A stretch of DNA of 64,000 nt from NCBI RefSeq assembly GCF_000002995.4, contig NW_025062479.1, forward strand, positions 21,324,721 to 21,388,720, given 5' to 3'. This DNA comes from Brugia malayi (lineage: Eukaryota > Nematoda > Chromadorea > Rhabditida > Onchocercidae). Positions within the stretch are counted from its first letter, which is position 1. The number at the start of each line of letters is the position of its first letter. Positions 27,171-43,954 of the stretch are shown here, in pieces. The notes beneath the pieces are model-generated. The model did no database searches and was not told the origin of the DNA. It was given only the letters and a program-made list of their open reading frames with translations. The position numbers were made by a program, and so were the translations under genes.

Positions 27171-27434
27171 ATTACTATGGGCGGAGTTGTTCCTGATGCC
27201 GTTAACCAGTAGGCGTTGTCAGTTGAGTACGGTAGGCAGATAAGTATCTGTGGCGCTGTTGCAATGAGCGGCTACTGCCAACCAGTAAATGTGTTCGTCG
27301 CTAACGGTGTGACTAATTCACACTTTCTGAACAAATCTTTCTTTCATTTTATCGGTTTAGTCTGTATGTCCAACTCTATGCTTCGAATGCTTTTAGCAGT
27401 TAACGGATTTACACTAAATCACTTACGGATTTAA
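27171..27434. other. GC-richer island inside the long non-coding stretch
   Basis: After a poly(T) tract and a TAG, about 160 bases are clearly less AT-rich than their surroundings (for example GGGCGGAGTTGTTCCTGATG). Open frames are short and resemble nothing I know. It could be an enhancer, a non-coding exon or a non-coding RNA; the sequence does not decide. Confidence 0.35.
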
Positions 27435-29592
27435 AATCATTTCCATCCGGAGAATAAAGGAAAATATGAGTAAGAAAAAAAAAAGGTAGAAAAGTATAAG
27501 TAATGAGTGATTAAGTAAATACCGAAAGTGGGGAGAGGGGAGAGGTAATTTTGTGGAATTATTCTCAATATTGTATGTAAATTTTCAACATTTTTTAGGT
27601 AATCCACTTATTTGTAAAATAATTAAGATTGTTGCATATATGCTTATAGTTTAAATATATTATTTCTGAACTAAGTAGTTAACAACTAATTCCAACAGTA
27701 ATTGTTACTAATTCATGATTAAGTTATTAATTTTAAAGACAAGAATTTTGAAATAAAGAGTGATTTTTTTCATCAAAAAAAAATAATCCCGCAATAAATG
27801 CAAAAAATTCGGAGAAAAATATCAATCAAAATTCAGTTTTATTTTTAATATTTTTTATTAATTTTTACTCAATTTATAAATTCTTAACAACGCGAATATA
27901 TATTAAAAAGTCAAATATATATATCACAAAGTTATATTCATTATCTATTAAATACTTAGTTATGCAATTTTTAGTTTTTTCATCATAAATTTAACTTTAC
28001 TTTTGCTACTTTTGTGTCAATTTCAAAAAACTTTATCGCCCTGTACACTGCATATTTGGAATTGATGTAAGATTCTATGATACAAAAATTTATAAATTTC
28101 TGTTACAAAGGCATAAAACTAAATGTAGAAGAATTCTTTCAGTATGATATTTCAATTTATCTCACTTAACCATTATTTATTTTTATGGATTTATTCCCGT
28201 TTTCTGTCATAATTTATTTTTTGCATAATAAATTAATGAATAATAATGCTATAAAATATTGGTAAATAATTTATTTGTTTGAAACTTTACTCTCATACAA
28301 CTTTCTTGTCTTTTATTTCTCTGCTTACTTTTTCCTATCATCTTTTTTATTGCTCCATCACATTTCTATGATTTGTTATCAAAATGATAACATTTCATCA
28401 CTATCGATATTTTCATACATTTCCGCCTGCACTATTATTTCTTTCATCTTTGTTGAGTTGAATTCGGTCAACTCAGTGACTTGTGCATCGAAATGATTTT
28501 AAAAGATAATGGTGAGTTGTGAAGAAAATTAAGCTTTAAAAAATCTTAAAGAAATTAATAAAAGATTAATTTGAAACGCTGGCTGTTAAGAAATTTTAAT
28601 AATTTCCGTATTAAATTTATTCAGATTTGAAGGCAACTTGAAATGAAAAACTATAGCACTAGGAGATTATTTAAAAGTAATTAGTGTAATTATCTTAATG
28701 AACAGTATGGAATGAAAATTTAATTTACTTTGAAGTAAACTTATCTTAGTTTCACTGCTCTCTAAAGTAGGACAATTCAAGTGGAAATATATTACTAAAC
28801 TTTCTTTTGGCTGTAATTTGAATTTGGATTCGATTTAACTCGGATTTAAATATATTTTGATATACTTTTTGGAATACCAAAGTATTTTTAGCATAGTTAG
28901 AACACTCAATATAAATGCTAAGCTTATTTATTCTTACTTATTCATATGTGACGGAGATCAGTTACAAAAAAAAATAATTCAAGCAAAAATATATTACTGA
29001 ACTTCTAGTCAATAGCTCAATAAGAGCTATTGACATCTCTTACAATATTTTATTAAATCCATAAAATATATTTTTTTTTTTTTACTTTTTGAACTCAAAA
29101 AAAGGAAAAAAAATTGATGGAAATTTGTAATTCAAAATGTATTTTCAACTTGAAATTTATTTCCAAAAATTTTTTATAAATTCAATTTCTTATAAATTTT
29201 TATTGCTAATAATTTTGATAAGTAAAAATTTTCTGAAAATAGTGATGATATTTTGCTATTTGATTATTATCAAAAACGATAAATTAAAACATTTGAAAAA
29301 TAATGCAAAGAGTGCAATAAAGTTTTTAATTTGTTTAAAATTTTTTTAGTGTAAAATTATTTCAAAAGATTTCCATTCCCGCTTTTTCTTTCATTTTTGT
29401 AAAAACGTAATATATATGTAAGAAAAAGAAATACTGCTAAGTAAAAGCTGATGATAGTGAATGCTTTCATTTGATGATTGAAAATGGAAAGGAAGCGGTA
29501 AGCATTCAAAATTTTAAGCTACAAAAAACGGTATAAAAATATGAGCATAATACAGCCAGCAATGGTTGTTGTCATCTGAAGGATCGGTTTAG

Positions 29593-29620
29593 ATGGATGC
29601 AGAAAACGGCATGAGAAGCG
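29593..29620 (+). CDS. Weak candidate first exon of the Odd-skipped-related gene
   Basis: ATG opens nine codons (MDAENGMRS) in a GC-richer patch about 60 bases after a TATAAAAA motif, and ends in phase 1 before gtgtat. It is compatible with the exon at 31350, but the donor is weak and the exon very short. Confidence 0.15.
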
Positions 29621-30160
29621 GTGTATGAAGAAGTCACATACAGTTCAGGATGTTGAGGTATCGGCGGCTTCATCCTTTCATCTATTTGATGCTTGAATAG
29701 CGGAATGGTCCTAGTCTCGTTACTTTTGTGAAGCATTCAAATCAGAAGCAAAATTTCAGCACTATATTTATGTACGAAAGAGTTTCTCGTGTTGTTATCA
29801 TTCACTGTTTGATTTTTAAAAATGATCAAAAGAATGTGCCGCACAATTCTCTCTCAGCTACTCCCACCTTTAGCTTCCTCTTTTTCATGCATTCAATCAG
29901 ATGTGTTAGAGCATTTCCATCTTCTCATTTCATGATATAGTTCCTTGAAAGCTTTTACATTTTGTCTCTTTCAGTCTTATTCTTTAGCAGCATTTAGCAA
30001 TATGGTAGGAGAATTTAGTTATCATGAGGTGATAAGGACATATTTCAATTGAAAAAATTTCCTGTTGCGATAATAGTAGTTACATGATCATGAAGAATAA
30101 GTGATAAACGAATATTTGAAATAATTTTTTTCCTCCTTTGATGGCTAAAATAATTTGGAG

Positions 30161-30378
30161 ACAGAGGATATGACAGAAAAGAAATTGGCATGAATATAAG
30201 ACGAAATATTCATACTTATTAGTATTTTTGCAGAGAATTTTGTTCTACAATGTTAATACTATTTGACGCATTCATTAATGATTCCGAGAGAAAAGATATG
30301 AGAAGAGAGAAATTGATATAAACATAGGGCAAAACATGTATATTTATTGCTACTAATATTTTTGCAGAAAGAATTCTG
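30161..30378. repeat. Degenerate direct duplication, two units of about 90-125 bp
   Basis: Both halves run through a GAGAAATTGATAT-like stretch, a CATATTTATTG-like stretch and a common ATATTTTTGCAGA block (near 30225 and 30356), with many substitutions. It is non-coding and about 1 kb upstream of the Odd-skipped core exons. Confidence 0.5.
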
Positions 30379-30617
30379 CAGTTATTATTTTCCACATAAG
30401 TAATAACTAGCTAAGTTTAGATTGATCAAACTCAAAAAAGTATCACTGTAAAACTTCAACATTATGACAATACTTGAAAGAAAAGAATAAATTTTCAAGA
30501 TTTCAGCAGTTATACGATAGATATTTCAATCTTTCAGATAGTCTGCTGTAATTTTCTGACAGCTAAAACTCGATGTTATTTCCGAATAACGTGTGCACTA
30601 TAGTGCATGATCTAAGT

Positions 30618-30706
30618 ATATATGTGTGTATGTATTTCTGCGTGTTTTATGTTTACGTATATGTAAGTGTATGTGTGAATGTATGTGTATGTGTGTATGT
30701 GCATAC
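30618..30706. repeat. TATG/TGTG-rich microsatellite
   Basis: Imperfect ATGTGTAT units over about 90 bases; it produces spurious Val/Tyr/Cys-rich open frames. Confidence 0.8.
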
Positions 30707-31349
30707 AATTGTATTTATTTTTCTGTATAGCTATTTTAGAACGATTATTGTCACTATGATAATGATTGGTACTCTTCGTTTTGATCACTTGACAATATCA
30801 CCCGATATATCAGCAGCAATATACAACGTTTCATCTTTACCGCCATTTATATACTATTATAACCTTTGCGCAAAAGATATCAAAAAGCTTAGTGACAGGC
30901 AAACACATACATACATGCATGCATGATTGTTTGCGGACATACAAACACAACACATAACAGTTGACTGATACATACTGCACTACCTCACATGCAAATGCAA
31001 AATAAACGGTTTAAAAAAAAAGCCACAAAGTGTGCCGACATATTTTATAAACACTAATTTGTCAATCATATCAGTTTTTACATTCTCGTAATGCCTATTA
31101 TTGCGAATCGTTAGATAGAATGATTCTTAAAAAAAATATTGGAAATTTATATTTTTCTTGAGAAAAAAAAAAACTTTTTCATATCTGAGAAAAAACGGAG
31201 AATTTGAATAGTTTAGAATTCTCAACTTAAAAAATTATAGTATCTACCCAATTACATTAGTTTATAATCTACTTAAAAATATTTTTTTTTTTTTTTCGTT
31301 TTCTCATATTGAAGACAAAAATATTTCAGTGATTGCACCAATTTTTCAG

Positions 31350-33622
31350 GTGTTGTGGCGCAGTTGGCACGTTTCCGAATGCTACAAAATCGTACAATTA
31401 CAGAAATTAGAATGCGTCCTCTTCACGTGCCATATCCTCTCAGTGGTTTCATAGCACTGACTGGAACTCAACAATCGACTCCTCCGGTACCACCGGCACC
31501 AACGATCTTTCCTAGTCATTACTCAGCCGAACAGTGGAATCGTTATTACATTCATTTGTATCGACAAATGATGTTAGCACAGATTTCATCTGATGCACAG
31601 GTAACTTTTTACTATGATATCTGATAAATTCGTCTGTGGTATCATCAAACAAATTTATTTTAATAAACACAAAAGTAAATCCTAAACAGTCTCTGGAATA
31701 TGAACTAATAGAGATTGTTGAAATTGGTCGTACTTAGATTAGAAAAATGGCATTCGCAATGTTAAACAATCATAGTGATCGGATAAGGTATAAATAGATG
31801 ATCAGTGTTAGCAGTGATCATTTTAACATTTCACTAATTCTTTAGAGGCAACGAATCATCCATTTTAATCAACAAATGGCAATGAAAGCCGCAATAGAAG
31901 ACAACGGCGGAAATGCATCGCTGGTATCATGCAATGATCATCCAAAATTTGATTTCACTCAACTTGCTAAAAGCATCGAGAATGAAAGCAAAGTGAGTTT
32001 GATTTATTAGTAGCATTAGTTTAGTATCTAGTAGCATTAATTTAGCAAACAATTATATTTTATATTAATAGTAGTATTTTAGGAAAAGATGATTGAAATA
32101 TTTTTCTATTTTCGAATATATTAATTAGTTCATTTTCATGAATTCATTGATTTCTTAACTTGTGTGCTTATTTTTGGAAAAAAGAAAGAAAAAAACTGTG
32201 CTATCTATTATCATTTTATTGTATTGTTGTTTCAGTTCATTTCATTTTTTTCTTGTTTTCATTAATTTTAGATGGCAAAAGCAACGAAAAATAATAACAG
32301 ATTAGCACAAAGTTGTTTACCAAACACATCAACTGCATCTACCACTTCAATCAATGACCTTAATAAACCATGGTGAGTAATTTGTTTCGAAATCAATTCA
32401 TTTAGCTAACAAATAATTAAGCTTAAATGAATAGAATAAGATAATTTTCAACTTCAAAAATAAAAAGCCTATATCAAATACATTAGGATGAAGCTGATTG
32501 AAATAGAATACTACTTTTTAATGAAATGAAGATCTTTTGGTATTAATTTCAGGTTTTTATTGCCAAAACGTAATACTGGTAGGGGAGCTCGTCCAAAGAA
32601 AGAGTTTATATGTAAATATTGTAATCGACATTTTACCAAATCATATAATTTATTAATACATGAACGTACGCATACTGATGAGCGACCATATGACTGTGAT
32701 ATTTGTGGCAAAGCCTTTCGTAGACAAGATCATTTAAGAGATCACAGGTTTTAAATTTCTTTTTATCATCTTTTCATTTTTCAAAAACTTTAGAGACAAG
32801 TTAGCACTTGAATTCAGGTGTGTAGTATGCTAAAAAAATCTCTAAACTCTTTCCTAATTTAATTATTATACTTGCATTCTGTGATCCTCAATCTTTATGC
32901 TACTAAATAATAAATGACCAGCAGAATTCTTTCACGTTTCTACGTCTCACTTACTCTTAGCTACTTCTATGCTTCCTTATCTAAGTGATTAATCAACGTG
33001 ATATGTGCATTAAATCCGTAAATGATAGATTATGTATGGAAAAATTAGCATTACATAACACTTATTAATAATCTTTTTTTTTGCATTGCACTTCAAATCA
33101 TATTTTACCTTCTTTCTATTCAGATTTATTCATTCGAAAGATAAGCCATTCAAATGTGACATATGTCAAAAAGGCTTCTGCCAATCGCGAACACTTCAAG
33201 TCCATCGAATTTCGCATAACAATTCACTAGAAGTGGAACATAGGAGACCACGAAAAGCTCAGAATAACATCATGATCAATCCATTAGATAATGTTCGGGT
33301 AAAATATTTCCTGGTCATTTTCTTGAAGTATTTTTTGTATCACTTCGAGAAGAAGCAAGTATGACTCAATGATCAGCAAGATCATTCATTTTCTTCCAAT
33401 TTCTGCTTCAATCATTTTACGTAGTTGTATACTTGCATTTTTTGTAGTCCTCTAATCTGTTCTACATTATTTTATTATGAACATTTCATAGTTATTTTCG
33501 CAGGAGCATATTTTTTTCAGGATGAACGAATTGGTATTGTCAGAAAGAATATGACTTTCACCAATGGTGGTACAAAATCACCAGTATTAGGAAACATTCC
33601 TACTGTCACTTTATCATCATGA
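31350..33622 (+). CDS. Odd-skipped-related C2H2 zinc-finger transcription factor (coding core)
   Basis: Nuclear DNA-binding protein of the Odd-skipped/OSR family, known for roles in gut and excretory or kidney-type development. Exons: 31350-31600, 31846-31992, 32272-32372, 32553-32747, 33124-33298 and 33521-33622 (stop TGA); all phases join. The 31846 exon carries PKFDFTQLA, matching the conserved FDFxxLA block of OSR proteins. Three C2H2 fingers follow: [20 protein letters not shown] (then H), [18 protein letters not shown] with its last His across the splice, and [20 protein letters not shown] (then H); the linkers TDERPY and SKDKPF are also family-like. The first exon here begins in phase 1, so an upstream coding exon is expected (best candidate 16952-17018). 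Otherwise translation could start at ATG 31379. A polyadenylation signal follows the stop by about 30 bases. Confidence 0.93.
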
Positions 33623-33652
33623 TTATTTTGGAAATATTTTAAATACTTATAA

Positions 33653-33658
33653 AATAAA
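33653..33658 (+). terminator. Polyadenylation signal AATAAA of the Odd-skipped-related gene
   Basis: Canonical hexamer 31 bases past the TGA stop codon. Confidence 0.7.
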
Positions 33659-34489
33659 ATGTTCTATTATTAGGAATTAAATATAAGTTTTCATTGTTAT
33701 AACTTGCTGATCTTTCATTTACCAAATTTGTGGCAATATTCCATTGAATTTTTTATATAATGTAAATCAGAACATCTATTTATTTAATTTATAGTGTATG
33801 TCTATCTATACAGGTAATCATCCATAAATTGTATTCAAATTTATTGACTTTCGTAATATAACTGCAGCGGGATGGAATTTAAGTTTCAGAGGAGAATTTA
33901 TTTAAGGAGGGATAAGGAGTTATCCTGACTGACTTATCCACTTCCTTTCATTCATATGCACTTCTACTTCTTGTTATCTCTCTTTATACGTGTATACTTC
34001 ATAGCCCTTCAGTGCTATGTTAATTGATTTTATGTATATTTCACCTGACATTTCGGGTTTGAAATTTTACCATCTTATTAGTTTAATCTTTAGTGTCTAA
34101 AACCCTGATTAGCTTTTTTCAAAGGAAACAGGTAAGAGAGAGAAGTTAAAGAAATAAAATGATGAAACGGAAAGAAAGAAATAACATTAATCACTGATAT
34201 CAAAAAATTATTTAAATCATTTCATCCGTTTTAGAATACGGCTTCGAAACGCCTAACCTAAAATTAAAACGAATTTGAAACTTAATGAATTTGTCCTTCT
34301 TTCTTTCTATCTCGCTCTCATTTCTGTAATTTTTATTTATATTTTTATTTGCTATTTTCTATTTTATACTATTTCCTATTTTATTCCGATAATACAAGTA
34401 CTGATACACAAGTATTAACACTCTGTTACACAAAAAGAAAAACTTCATCTTGAGTCGAGTATGTGTGCTAGAGTTATTACTTCTAGAAA

Positions 34490-34870
34490 GATTATGATGG
34501 TATTGATTATGCAGTTGGAAAGGTCGTGATGATCAGCGATTATTGAGTTGAAATGGTCACGATTATCATCAATTATCGAAAAAACACATAATCACCGATT
34601 ATCGAGTTAGAAAGATCATGATCGTCACCAGTTATCGAATAGAAGGACTATGATTATCACCAATTATCAAGTTAGAAAAATCATGATTCATAAATTGTCG
34701 AACAGAAAGATCATGATTATCACCGACTACCGACTTAGAAGGAACATGATCGTCATCAATTATTGAATAGGATCATGATTATCATCAGTTATCAAATAGA
34801 AAGACCACGATTATCATTAGTTATCGAATGGAAAGATCACGATTATATCGAGTTAGAAAAGTGATTTTTA
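34490..34870. repeat. Degenerate minisatellite, about 33 bp unit, about 10-11 copies
   Basis: Repeated units approximate ATGATTATCACCAATTATCG followed by AGTTAGAAAGATC, with lengths drifting around 30-33 bases and frequent ATGATCGTCACC or ACGATTATCAT variants. No frame stays open across units, so it is not coding. Confidence 0.85.
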
Positions 34871-35703
34871 TTGGTTGTAGAGTAAGAAGTATGATAAAAA
34901 TCAATCTTTGAGCCAAAAATTTCAGTCATTACCGGTAGAAACACTGACTTGGTATATGAAAATCATCACAGCTTGGTGTTTGACCTTTTCACTTGCACTA
35001 TTTTGCCGCTGAATCTGAAAATTTCTAAAATTTTTTGGAAGATTTTTATTAGCAAAACTGCCTTAAAATTTAATGCTATTCCTATAACAGAAATCTATGA
35101 ACAAATTTCAAAAGTTGTATCTTGAAATTGAAACCGAGAACAGATTTGATGCATAACAAAAAAATGTTTTTCATGTAAACGAAAATAGCATTTTTAAGTA
35201 TTTAAACGTCTGTTTACCTGAGATACCATCTCCTATAAGCTATTCAAATGTGGCGTTGAGGTAATTTATGTTAGATTTTCGCTTATTTGATATAGATATA
35301 AAGAGATGGATGTTGTGTGTATATCTCAAAATAATCACTGAGATTTCGACAGAAGTCGTTTACGATAATGGTTACGCGGCTCACTGAGAGTAATTGACAT
35401 TCCCTTAATTTAAAATAATCTTAAATAAATTCTAGCTCCAAAATTAATTTCACTTGTTAAGTGCCCCATCTAACATCACTAATCGGAATAAAGTCTCGAA
35501 TTTTCTTCCCTCCTGGAAAAGAGAGAAGCAGGTGGTGTTTTACGGTTACTGTTGGCCGATGTTCGTTTTGAGTGTTGAATTGAATGAGAAGCTAAGCCAA
35601 GCGATGAGGGATGAGCAAAGTGGTAATTGTATCTTTCCGTATCAGTGATGAGTTGTGCTAGTATTCAGTTATTGATAATAAATTACTCTATCAATGAACG
35701 AAA

Positions 35704-41491
<5,788 letters not shown>

Positions 41492-41637
41492 ATGTTTCTT
41501 ATCGAGAATTATATGCTTACTATTCTTTTTTTCTTGAATGTTTTTTTTTTGATTTTTGCAAAAATATATTGGCTGCACTGTGAATTTTATCGTTGGGTAA
41601 AATCTATTAAACTATTCTGTTTGGTATTGTTGTTGTG

Positions 41638-41643
41638 AATAAA
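41638..41643 (+). terminator. Candidate polyadenylation signal AATAAA of RECQL
   Basis: Hexamer about 150 bases past the RECQL stop codon; the nearest canonical signal I see. Confidence 0.5.
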
Positions 41644-41805
41644 TGGATTTGTTATATCGCAGATTTCATCAATTTTTTTAAAGGATAAACGAATCCGTAC
41701 AATGTCATTTTGTGCTTTGAAACTCTTAAAAATTTTTTGAAGTAACGATATAGTTGAAATGGTAAAGTCAGAAATGTTCTTTATTCTGTACTACGTTGTT
41801 GGGAA

Positions 41806-41838
41806 AGAGAGAGAGAGAGAGAAAGAGGAAAGAAAGAG
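41806..41838. repeat. GA-rich simple repeat
   Basis: Near-perfect GA dinucleotide run, then a purine tract, in intergenic DNA. Confidence 0.75.
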
Positions 41839-42260
41839 TATGAGGTGCAATTTAGATTAATAAGAGTGCTGCCCTTCATCGATAAATAGCTGAGCAATTC
41901 TATTGGTAAATAATATAGGGTGAAATTTCTTTGCTTAATTTTAAATGCAAAAGAAGAAAAAAGTGACAAATAAGAGGGACAGTGTTTAGAATTACTTTGT
42001 GAATAGTTTAAAGAGTCTGTTTTTTATAATTGGAGAACTCGCCGAAACAATCAATCAGAAGTGGGATTCGGTACCCAAGAGTTAGTTAGGATTTAGGAGA
42101 GAGTTTAGACGCTCAAAAATATTAGGTTAAAAAAGTACTGGAATAACATCGAAATGACATGAATGTAGTTTTCCGGTCGATTTGTTATTAGTCAGTCCTA
42201 TAATTTTCAAAAAAAAAAAAGGCATTTTGAGATTTTAAATTCTGTAGTTACAGTATCGAT

Positions 42261-43954
42261 ATGCGGTACACACATGCTATCGTTGTTCGCATCCCAAGCA
42301 AAGTAAAAATGGAAAAGAGAATAAGAATTGATTTGGATTTAGCTGCGAAGCAAATGGAGGAGCTTTGCGAGACGCTTAGAGAAGTTTGTATCTAAGTCTT
42401 ATAGCTATCACTTTGATGAAACTTTTGTACTTGTAAAAGTGGTGTAACTTTTCTCTAAGATGGTCTTTTGCAGAATGCTTCTAATGCAGACTTAACTTTT
42501 TAATGCAATATTTATGTGAATTTACTAATTTCTTTTTCAGGCTGGTGTTGATATCATTGAACTTTCAGCTGAAGAGCGTTGTATTCAGCAAAGTTTGTTT
42601 ACTGGCGATGCTGCCATTTGTATCAATGGTACTGCCTTGATCACTCGTCCAAGGAAAAATGGAAATCGCTTACTTGAGGTATATATATATATTTCTTTGT
42701 TTTTTTACAGTTTCAAAACAAAATGTTCTTCCCAGCACTTGCATGAATCATTTTGCTTATATTTCTGTATGAAATATGTAAACAGCAGATAGCAAAAATA
42801 GTATTCAATAATAGAAGGTCAGATTGGATATTAATGACAAAATACTGAGTTCATATCGTTATTGACAAGTTATTGTTTGTAGATTAGCAACTTGCTTAAT
42901 CAACTTGCCTGGCAGGTTGTAGAAACACCACAAGCTTCCGAACATAATAAAGAAATTGTGCTCGAGGGCAGTGATGTGCTATACACTGGTAAAGAGGTCT
43001 TTGTTGGTATACGAAAGAATGGTACCAACATGGAAGGTGCATTGGTAATTTAATTTTTATTATTTGTAGAACAGTAATTCATTTTATACAACAGCTATCA
43101 TTTACAGATATCATTATGAAAAAAATTTTTAGCTAATGTTTATTTTTAGATTGTTGCACGAACATTTTCTGACTTAGCTGTAATACCAATTACACTTCCC
43201 GGAAATCAGCCTTTAAGACACTACGTTTCACTCATTTCAGCAGATGTCCTTGCAGTAGGCAGTTCTAAAGAAGCGAAACAAGTTATACAAGTATCTTTTC
43301 AAATTATTTTATTCTTTAAATATGCAGAGGACTCGGTTATGCAAAAACGTATTTACTCAGTTCAACGGTATACAGTTCAAATGCACTATTATTTTTGTTG
43401 ACAACAACTGTTTTTTTCTAGCGAATGGAACGTGAAGCAACCTTCCGCTACAAAACTTTCACAGTGAAGCATGATGAAGCTGTGAATTGTTTAAATGTTA
43501 ATGATTACGTTATTTACCGAGAAGACACTCCAGAAACGGCATGTTTTATCATTTTTGTTATCAGTTGTATCATACATTTCTTTCGACAAATCCTAAACTG
43601 AAAAATGAAAAGGCATTGGAATTTAAACTGTTCGACACGTAAATTAGCAATTCGTAAAAGTGAAGATCTTAGATTAGAAAGAAGCTAAAGATTGATTTCT
43701 CAAATTCACCATCCTAAATCCCACCCAGTCAGTATCACCTTAAAGTTTTTCTGATCTGCACTCCCACTTAGCCGATGTTATACAATTTATGTTTTTTACT
43801 CATGTTCAAAAAATATTTCCAGAAGTTTCAAATTCTTCACGAGTCGCTTCAAATGGCTGGAATAACGGCAAATGAATTGGTAAAAATTGGTAGTCCTATT
43901 TCACGTTTCGTTTTGCTTACAATGAAAATGAAAACTTTGAAATCTCTTTGGTGA
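42261..43954 (+). CDS. DDAH-family (dimethylarginine dimethylaminohydrolase-like) protein, predicted inactive
   Basis: A 259-residue member of the guanidino-group-modifying (arginine deiminase-like) fold; true DDAH hydrolyses methylarginines to citrulline and so affects nitric-oxide signalling. Exons: 42261-42383, 42541-42678, 42916-43044, 43150-43290, 43422-43538 and 43823-43954. Family landmarks: RYTHAIVVR at the start, AGVDIIEL, GTALITRPR (71-79), EGSDVLYTGKEVFVGI, ADVLAVGSS and the C-terminal block. Intron 5 needs a GC donor (gcatgt) to keep frame and similarity. By eye, the family's catalytic His falls at Pro151 (a His sits three residues later, at 154) and the T-C-C-S catalytic Cys block falls at Ser243-Arg244. 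Two acidic substrate residues also look replaced (Gln58, Gly63), while Asp64 and Arg77 are kept. I infer a pseudoenzyme; a differently spliced last exon is the main alternative. Confidence 0.85.

Larger units (their letters stand above)
17019..31349. other. Long non-coding stretch upstream of (or first intron of) the Odd-skipped-related gene
   Basis: About 14 kb without a recognisable gene on either strand. It is AT-rich, with poly(T) tracts (for example near 17037, 17961, 21211 and 22748), several dinucleotide or trinucleotide repeats, and two GC-richer islands near 27170-27434 and 29540-29720. Such empty territory is commonly regulatory around developmental transcription factors; that role is inferred. 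Confidence 0.6.
33623..35703. other. Intergenic region between the Odd-skipped-related gene and RECQL
   Basis: Holds the 3' UTR of the upstream gene, a degenerate minisatellite (34490-34870) and the RECQL promoter and 5' UTR. An open frame at 35454-35648 overlaps the RECQL leader and may hold a non-coding 5' exon, but I see no family resemblance. Confidence 0.6.
41492..42260. other. Intergenic region between RECQL and the DDAH-like gene
   Basis: Contains the RECQL 3' UTR, a GA tract at 41806-41838, and the leader of the DDAH-like gene. A CAG acceptor-like site eight bases before that gene's ATG could be a trans-splice site. Spacing of about 770 bases on one strand neither proves nor excludes a nematode operon. 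Confidence 0.5.

Noticed and set aside
30573..30926. 117-codon open frame on the plus strand
   Set aside because: Much of it is a TATG/TGTG repeat; composition and lack of family resemblance argue against a gene.
35454..35648. 64-codon open frame just upstream of RECQL
   Set aside because: Could be a transcribed leader, but the frame does not join RECQL exon 1 and resembles no protein known to me.
41492..42260. RECQL and the DDAH-like gene as an operon
   Set aside because: Same strand, but the 770-base gap and unrelated functions give no positive evidence; only a possible trans-splice acceptor is visible.
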